Shown: piece after piece, positions 7,806-11,930 of the stretch
How positions within the stretch are numbered: the first letter of the stretch is position 1
Layout of the letters: each line of letters opens with the position of its first letter
Assembly (NCBI GenBank): GCA_003136515.1
Contig: PLEU01000138.1
Span: 3,565-15,494 of the forward strand
Source of the DNA: Spartobacteria bacterium
Lineage (GTDB): Bacteria > Verrucomicrobiota > Verrucomicrobiae > Chthoniobacterales > UBA6821
Direction: 5' to 3'
DNA length: 11,930 bases
Translations under genes and position numbers: made by a program
Notes under the pieces: generated by a model
What the model saw: the letters and a program-made list of their open reading frames with translations, nothing else
The model's database searches: none
What the model was told of the DNA's origin: nothing

Positions 7806-10800
7806 ATGCCGAAGTTCTTCATCAATAGGCCGATTGTAGCCATTGTCATCGCCATCATTACTGTGCTGGTGGGGCTTGTTTGTCTGCTGGGATTGCCGAT
7901 TTCACAGTACCCAAACATCGTTCCTCCCCAGATCCAAGTCACGGCATCCTATCCGGGTGCCGATGCCATGACTGTGCAGCAGGCGGTTGCAACCCCGATC
8001 GAGCAGCAGGTCAACGGTGTTGATAACATGCAGTACATGTACTCCCTGAACTCAAGCTCAGGGCAGATGAACCTGAACGTCATATTTGCCAATAATACCG
8101 TTCCGGTTACAGACCAGATCCTGACGCAAATGCGCCAGTCCCAGGCTCAAGCTCAACTCCCTTCCCAAGTTGTCCAGCAGGGAATCAATGTGGTCAAGAC
8201 AGCTCCCTCCCCGCTGATCTGCTTCGCCCTCTACACTGATGACAACCGCTACGACAACGTATTTCTGGCCAACTATGCCTATGTGAACATTGTCAACCCG
8301 CTGACACGACTCACTGGTATTGCCAGTGTGAGTGTATTCGGTGCCGGCCAGTATGCCATGCGCATGTGGCTCGACCCGGCGAAGCTGGCCAACTTCAACG
8401 TGACGGTCAATGAGGTGTATCAAGCGGTGAATCACCAGAACACGGTGAACCCTGCGGGCCAGACTGGCGGGGAACCTGTGCCCCCGGGCCAGCAGATGAC
8501 TTACACAGTGCGTGCGCCTGGCCGTCTGGTGACCGAGGAGGAATTCGCCAATATTATTGTCAGGGCGAACAAGGATGGTTCGATCATTCGGGTGAAGGAT
8601 GTTGCCCGAGTGGAGCTTGGGGCTCAGACATACAATATTGACGGTCGATTTAAGGGGCATCCTGCGGCGATTGTGGCTGTCTATCAGCTTCCTGGCAGCA
8701 ACGCCCTCCAGGTTGCCAAGCTGGCCAAGAACCTCATGGCCCAGGCTGCGCCGAATTATCCTGCCGGCCTCAAATATGATATAGCCTTGGATACGACCCT
8801 GGCCATCAGCGCCAGCATGGAGGAAATCGTCAAGACCCTCTTCGAGGCGCTCTTTCTGGTCATCATCGTCGTCTTTGTCTTCCTGCAAAACTGGCGCGCC
8901 ACGCTGATCCCTGCTCTAGCCGTGCCGGTTTCACTGATTGGGACCTTTGCTCTTTTCCCTCTTTTTGGCTTTTCATTAAATACCCTCTCCCTTTTTGGTC
9001 TTGTTCTGGCGATCGGCCTTGTGGTGGATGACGCCATCGTCGTCGTGGAGGCGATTGAGCATCATATCGAGGAGGGATTGGCTCCCAAGGATGCTGCTCT
9101 TAAGGCGATGGAGCAGGTGGCCGGCCCGCTGATTGCCACGGCGCTGATTCTATCTGCGGTCTTTATTCCCACCGTGTTTCTCCCGGGTATTACCGGAGGT
9201 CTCTATCAGCAGTTTGCACTGACGATCTCAATCTCGGTGATTATTTCAACCTTCAACGCGATGAGCCTAAGCCCTGCGCTTGGGGCTCTTCTCCTGAAAC
9301 AGAGAAAGGAAGTCAAGGGACCGCTTGGGGCCTTCTACAATGCATTCAACAAGTCATTCGATTTCTCACGGAACCGTTATCTTGGCGTCTGCGGATTCCT
9401 TCTCCGAAAGGGTTTCATTGCAATCATCCTCCTGCTTGGAATGGTGCTTCTCTCGGGAATGTTTGGCAGCAAGTTGGCGCCTTCCTTTGTGCCTGAAGAA
9501 GACGAAGGCTATCTCTACGCCTGCTCCCAACTGCCAAATTCCTCCTCCCAGCAGCGTACCCGGGAGGTGTCCTCTCAGGTGGCGGATATCATTGGTAAAA
9601 TCCCCGGCGTGCAGCAAGTGACCACCATCGTGGGCTTCAACATGCTCAGTGGAGTTCAGACTACCTACAGCGCCTTTTACTTCATTACTCTGAAGCCGTG
9701 GGAGGAGCGGAAGGCACCGACTGAAAACGCATTTGCCTTACTCCAGATCATCAATAAAAAAATTGCTGGCGTGCCTGGTGCCATCAATTTTGCCTTCCCG
9801 CCGCCGGCGATCCCGGGCATCGGCTCTTCCGGGGGAACTACCTTCATCCTTGAGGATCGAGTCGGGATAGATTCCAACTTCCTGATGAAGAATTTTGGGA
9901 CATATATGCAGGCGATTAAAAAGCGTCCGGAGATTGGGTCTGTTATTTCTACATATCTTCCCTCTGTGCCACAGGTATCAATGAAGATTGATCCGGCTCT
10001 CTGCCTGATGCTCGGGGTTGATTTAAGCGAAGCCTACCAGACTCTTCAGTGCTTCCTCGGCGGGGTGCCGGTGAACTACTTTAACCGTTTCAATCTCCAA
10101 TACTACGCCTACCTCCAGTCGGATGGAGCCAGTCGAACGGATCCCCAGAATGCATCGCTATTTTATGTTCGTAATCTGAAGGGTGATGCAGTGCCGCTTT
10201 CAAGCCTACTGAAGATCGCTCCGATGCAGGGACCGGAGTTTACTATGCGATTTAATATGTACAACTGCGCCCAGATCACGATCAATTCTGCGCCCGGATA
10301 CAGTACCGGGCAGGTGATGAAGGCGCTTGAGGAGACCTTCAAGCAGACGATGCCGCCGGGCATGGGCTTTGACTATTTCGGTATGTCCTTTGAGGAAAAA
10401 GTTGCCGCAGAAGGGGTCCCACCCACAGCGATCTTCGGCCTCTCCCTTTTGTTTGTCTTCCTGATTCTCTCGGCCCTCTATGAAAGCTGGACTCTCCCCT
10501 TCAGTGTGCTCCTGAGCACTCCGATTGCAGTATTTGGCGCAGTGCTTGCCCTCTGGGCCCGGCATATGGACAACGATGTCTATGCCCAGATCGGACTGAT
10601 CATGCTGATCGGGCTTGCTGCCAAAAACGCCGTTCTCATTGTGGAGTTTGCCAAGGAGGAAGTTGATCGAGGCCAGCCGGTTTTCCAAGCGGCCCTAGAC
10701 GCGGCCAAGCTTCGAATAAGGCCGATTCTGATGACCGCTTTTGCCTTCATCCTCGGGTGCGTGCCCCTCGTGATTGCCACGGGGTCTGGAGCGGTATCCC

Positions 10801-10916
10801 GCCGCGAATTAGGGACGACAGTCGTCGGTGGAATGCTTGCCGCAACATTGGTGGCCGTCTTCATCATCCCGACCTGTTTCTCTTGGTTTGAAAAGAAGAA
10901 TGAAAAAAGGGATTAG
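7806..10916 (+). CDS. RND multidrug efflux pump, inner-membrane subunit (AcrB/MexB type, HAE-1)
   Basis: This is a proton-driven trimeric exporter of the hydrophobe/amphiphile efflux family, 1036 residues and full length. It opens with the family signature FFINRPIVA (about 4-12) and PISQYPNIVPPQI (about 31-43). Two halves follow, each with one span, a large periplasmic loop and then five spans. The proton-relay residues are present: Asp408-Asp409 in GLVVDDAIVVVE and Lys940 in GLAAKNAVLIVEF, with an Arg-rich LRIRPILMTAF before the next span. No frameshift or missing catalytic residue was seen. It lies 30 bp after its adaptor gene and is surely cotranscribed with it. The substrate range cannot be read from sequence; AcrB relatives export drugs, dyes, detergents or bile-like compounds. 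No outer-membrane factor or local regulator (TetR or MarR type) is encoded beside it. Confidence 0.97.
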   Translation: MPKFFINRPIVAIVIAIITVLVGLVCLLGLPISQYPNIVPPQIQVTASYPGADAMTVQQAVATPIEQQVNGVDNMQYMYSLNSSSGQMNLNVIFANNTVPVTDQILTQMRQSQAQAQLPSQVVQQGINVVKTAPSPLICFALYTDDNRYDNVFLANYAYVNIVNPLTRLTGIASVSVFGAGQYAMRMWLDPAKLANFNVTVNEVYQAVNHQNTVNPAGQTGGEPVPPGQQMTYTVRAPGRLVTEEEFANIIVRANKDGSIIRVKDVARVELGAQTYNIDGRFKGHPAAIVAVYQLPGSNALQVAKLAKNLMAQAAPNYPAGLKYDIALDTTLAISASMEEIVKTLFEALFLVIIVVFVFLQNWRATLIPALAVPVSLIGTFALFPLFGFSLNTLSLFGLVLAIGLVVDDAIVVVEAIEHHIEEGLAPKDAALKAMEQVAGPLIATALILSAVFIPTVFLPGITGGLYQQFALTISISVIISTFNAMSLSPALGALLLKQRKEVKGPLGAFYNAFNKSFDFSRNRYLGVCGFLLRKGFIAIILLLGMVLLSGMFGSKLAPSFVPEEDEGYLYACSQLPNSSSQQRTREVSSQVADIIGKIPGVQQVTTIVGFNMLSGVQTTYSAFYFITLKPWEERKAPTENAFALLQIINKKIAGVPGAINFAFPPPAIPGIGSSGGTTFILEDRVGIDSNFLMKNFGTYMQAIKKRPEIGSVISTYLPSVPQVSMKIDPALCLMLGVDLSEAYQTLQCFLGGVPVNYFNRFNLQYYAYLQSDGASRTDPQNASLFYVRNLKGDAVPLSSLLKIAPMQGPEFTMRFNMYNCAQITINSAPGYSTGQVMKALEETFKQTMPPGMGFDYFGMSFEEKVAAEGVPPTAIFGLSLLFVFLILSALYESWTLPFSVLLSTPIAVFGAVLALWARHMDNDVYAQIGLIMLIGLAAKNAVLIVEFAKEEVDRGQPVFQAALDAAKLRIRPILMTAFAFILGCVPLVIATGSGAVSRRELGTTVVGGMLAATLVAVFIIPTCFSWFEKKNEKRD

Positions 10917-10979
10917 GTCCGTTATCCCGCTTGTAGATAGGTCTTGTCAGGATGGTGTTTGGCAGTCATACGATGGGTG

Positions 10980-11531
10980 ATGGACACATCTCAAATCCCT
11001 CAAATTCCAATCCCCCCAATTTCACGTGGATGGGCGATCGCCGGTGGGATTGCCATGATTGTCCTTGGTTGTTTTGCCTTGGCTGACCAGTTCGTCTCAA
11101 CGGCGGCGGTTGCCACTTTTATCGGTATTATCCTCATGTTTGGATGTGCCTTCCAACTCATAAAACTCTTTAGTATTCATGGCTGGAAGAGTCATCTTTG
11201 GTACGCTCTTGTAGCTATAGCCTATGGTGTTGCCGGCTATGTTTTTATCGTTCATCCCTTCAAAGCTGCCATCGCCTTCACCCTGTTTCTTGGATGGGCC
11301 ATCTTGATCGGCGGGATTTTCCGTGCTTTTCTGGCTTTCAAGATGAAAGACCACAAAGGAGCAGGGTGGATACTGTTCAGCGCAGCGATCTCAATTCTAC
11401 TTGGAGGTCTGATTATCTCCCAGTGGCCTTACACCGGTCTCTACATCCTAGGACTCTTTTTAGGAATTGAACTGATCTTTGGCGGGATTGGCTGGCTGGG
11501 CTTGGGTCTTTCAGCTCCAAAAAACAGCTAG
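10980..11531 (+). CDS. DUF308/HdeD-like six-helix membrane protein
   Basis: The product is 183 residues from ATG at 10980, with six hydrophobic spans near residues 18-35, 43-62, 73-91, 97-119, 129-146 and 152-175. It has the repeated glycine-rich pattern of the DUF308/HdeD family, as in FLGWAILIGGIFRAF and FLGIELIFGGIGWL. In E. coli, HdeD is linked to acid resistance at high cell density; a molecular activity for the family is not established. The N-terminus before the first span is Ile/Pro-rich (QIPQIPIPP). A TTG 36 bp upstream is an alternative start but adds residues unlike the family. The gene lies 63 bp after the RND pump on the same strand and may be the last gene of its transcript. Confidence is for the family, not a function. 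Confidence 0.82.
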   Translation: MDTSQIPQIPIPPISRGWAIAGGIAMIVLGCFALADQFVSTAAVATFIGIILMFGCAFQLIKLFSIHGWKSHLWYALVAIAYGVAGYVFIVHPFKAAIAFTLFLGWAILIGGIFRAFLAFKMKDHKGAGWILFSAAISILLGGLIISQWPYTGLYILGLFLGIELIFGGIGWLGLGLSAPKNS

Positions 11532-11704
11532 CGGAGAATTTTCTCTCCCGTTCCTTCAGGGTGGCGATTTAGCGCTCTTAGTAGAGTCCACATCCAGATG
11601 ATCTGACTTGTTTTTCGAAAGGATGGGTTATCTTGAACGGGGAGAGTTGGTTGATTGTCATCCATGAGAAAGATCTGTTTTTGAAAATCAAGGTTTAATC
11701 CTTT

Positions 11705-11720
11705 TTCCACTCTTGTGGAA
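11705..11720. promoter_or_regulatory. perfect 6-bp dyad near a TATAAT box
   Basis: TTCCAC (11705-11710) and GTGGAA (11715-11720) form a perfect inverted repeat around a TCTT centre. It is not followed by a T-run on either strand, so it is unlikely to be a terminator. It covers the region where a -35 element for the TATAAT at 11731 would lie (about 11708-11713), so it could be an operator. A dyad of this size also arises by chance. Confidence 0.25.
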
Positions 11721-11730
11721 GGGATTGAAT

Positions 11731-11736
11731 TATAAT
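11731..11736 (+). promoter_or_regulatory. TATAAT box, possible promoter of the last gene
   Basis: A perfect sigma-70 -10 hexamer lies 75 bp before the ATG at 11812, in an A+T-rich stretch. At 17-bp spacing the -35 position reads CACTCT, which is a poor match, so the promoter would be weak or activator-dependent if real. Confidence 0.3.
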
Positions 11737-11811
11737 AATCACAATCCCCCCTTCATGCATCTCCAGAGCCAATTCTTCCTTCGATCGGTTCCTCAACGGA
11801 ACTTTCAGACG

Positions 11812-11930
11812 ATGGGGAGTGTCGTGAGGGTTTGGCTCTTTTTACTGTTTGTTTGCTCCTCTGCCTTTGGTCAAAACCCACGTCCGCCGGAAAGTGTCGG
11901 CCCGACGCCGGAGGCCCTCTTCAACACCGA
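11812..11930 (+). CDS. exported protein of unknown function, N-terminus only (cut by right edge)
   Basis: From ATG at 11812 the frame stays open to the edge for 39 codons and begins with a clear Sec-type signal peptide: MGSVVRVW, a hydrophobic core LFLLFVCSS, then a probable signal peptidase I site after AFG, before QNPRPPE. The mature start is proline-rich. An in-frame ATG at 11755 would add 19 residues, making the signal unusually long. The inner ATG also has GGAA 10 nt upstream, so I prefer it. Nothing in the visible part identifies a family. It follows an efflux system that lacks an outer-membrane channel, but 39 residues are too few to say whether this is one. Confidence 0.65.
   Translation, partial: MGSVVRVWLFLLFVCSSAFGQNPRPPESVGPTPEALFNT

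Larger units (their letters stand above)
11532..11811. other. intergenic stretch with no convincing gene
   Basis: This stretch of 280 bp separates the DUF308 gene from the last gene. It contains a short self-complementary GAGAATTTTCTC at 11534-11545 with no loop or T-run, so no convincing terminator. The A+T-rich right half holds the dyad and TATAAT box listed separately. Short frames on either strand encode nothing recognisable. Confidence 0.5.

Noticed and set aside
8058..8888. Long open frame (276 codons) on the minus strand inside the RND gene
   Set aside because: It is antisense to a strongly conserved, motif-complete gene, and its His- and Arg-rich product resembles no family. It is a shadow of G+C-rich codon bias.
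10944..10979. TTG start for the DUF308 gene
   Set aside because: It adds 12 residues with no family resemblance and uses a rare start, whereas an ATG lies in frame at 10980.
11534..11545. Palindrome GAGAATTTTCTC as a terminator after the DUF308 gene
   Set aside because: It has only two bases between the arms and no following T-run, so it cannot form a normal terminator hairpin.
11528..11710. Minus-strand 60-codon frame in the last intergenic stretch
   Set aside because: No recognisable motif, no ribosome binding site, and it starts inside the dyad region. Length is within chance.

Overview
The window comes from a Gram-negative bacterium: it encodes a lipoprotein membrane-fusion protein with an RND efflux pump, and a further protein with an export signal. 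It makes menaquinone by the futalosine route (mqnE and mqnA are adjacent). Base composition is moderate and uneven. None of the nine gene starts examined has a well-placed strong Shine-Dalgarno sequence. A member of the Verrucomicrobia/PVC group would fit, but that is a guess from general impression, not from a marker sequence. No rRNA, tRNA, CRISPR array, insertion sequence or phage gene was seen.

Left part, minus strand (1-2869): a complete uvrB (nucleotide excision repair) is followed by a 265-bp stretch and then the first 157 codons of a gene whose product looks like the DNA polymerase III delta subunit (holA). It runs off the left edge. The stretch between holds a doubtful 88-codon frame that overlaps both neighbours by a few bases. 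UvrB carries an extra segment of about 35 residues in its helicase core.

Middle part, plus strand (2969-4923): divergent from uvrB, mqnE (aminodeoxyfutalosine synthase, radical SAM) overlaps mqnA (chorismate dehydratase) by 4 bp. The two enzymes act consecutively: MqnA makes the enol-ether that MqnE joins to SAM-derived adenosine. MqnA is visibly richer in A+T than MqnE. A weak hairpin with a T-run follows.

Right part, plus strand (4994-11531): an APC-superfamily permease, then a lipoprotein periplasmic adaptor and an AcrB-type RND pump 30 bp apart, then a six-helix DUF308/HdeD-like membrane protein. The adaptor and pump would form two thirds of a tripartite efflux system; no outer-membrane channel is encoded here. 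After a 280-bp gap with a TATAAT box and a small dyad, a gene for an exported protein of unknown function begins and is cut by the right edge.

Overall this is mostly ordinary chromosomal housekeeping and transport sequence. I did not find a convincing undescribed system. The items most worth a second look are the UvrB insertion, the absence of Shine-Dalgarno sequences, the composition step inside the coupled mqnE-mqnA pair, and the uvrB-ORF-holA overlaps.
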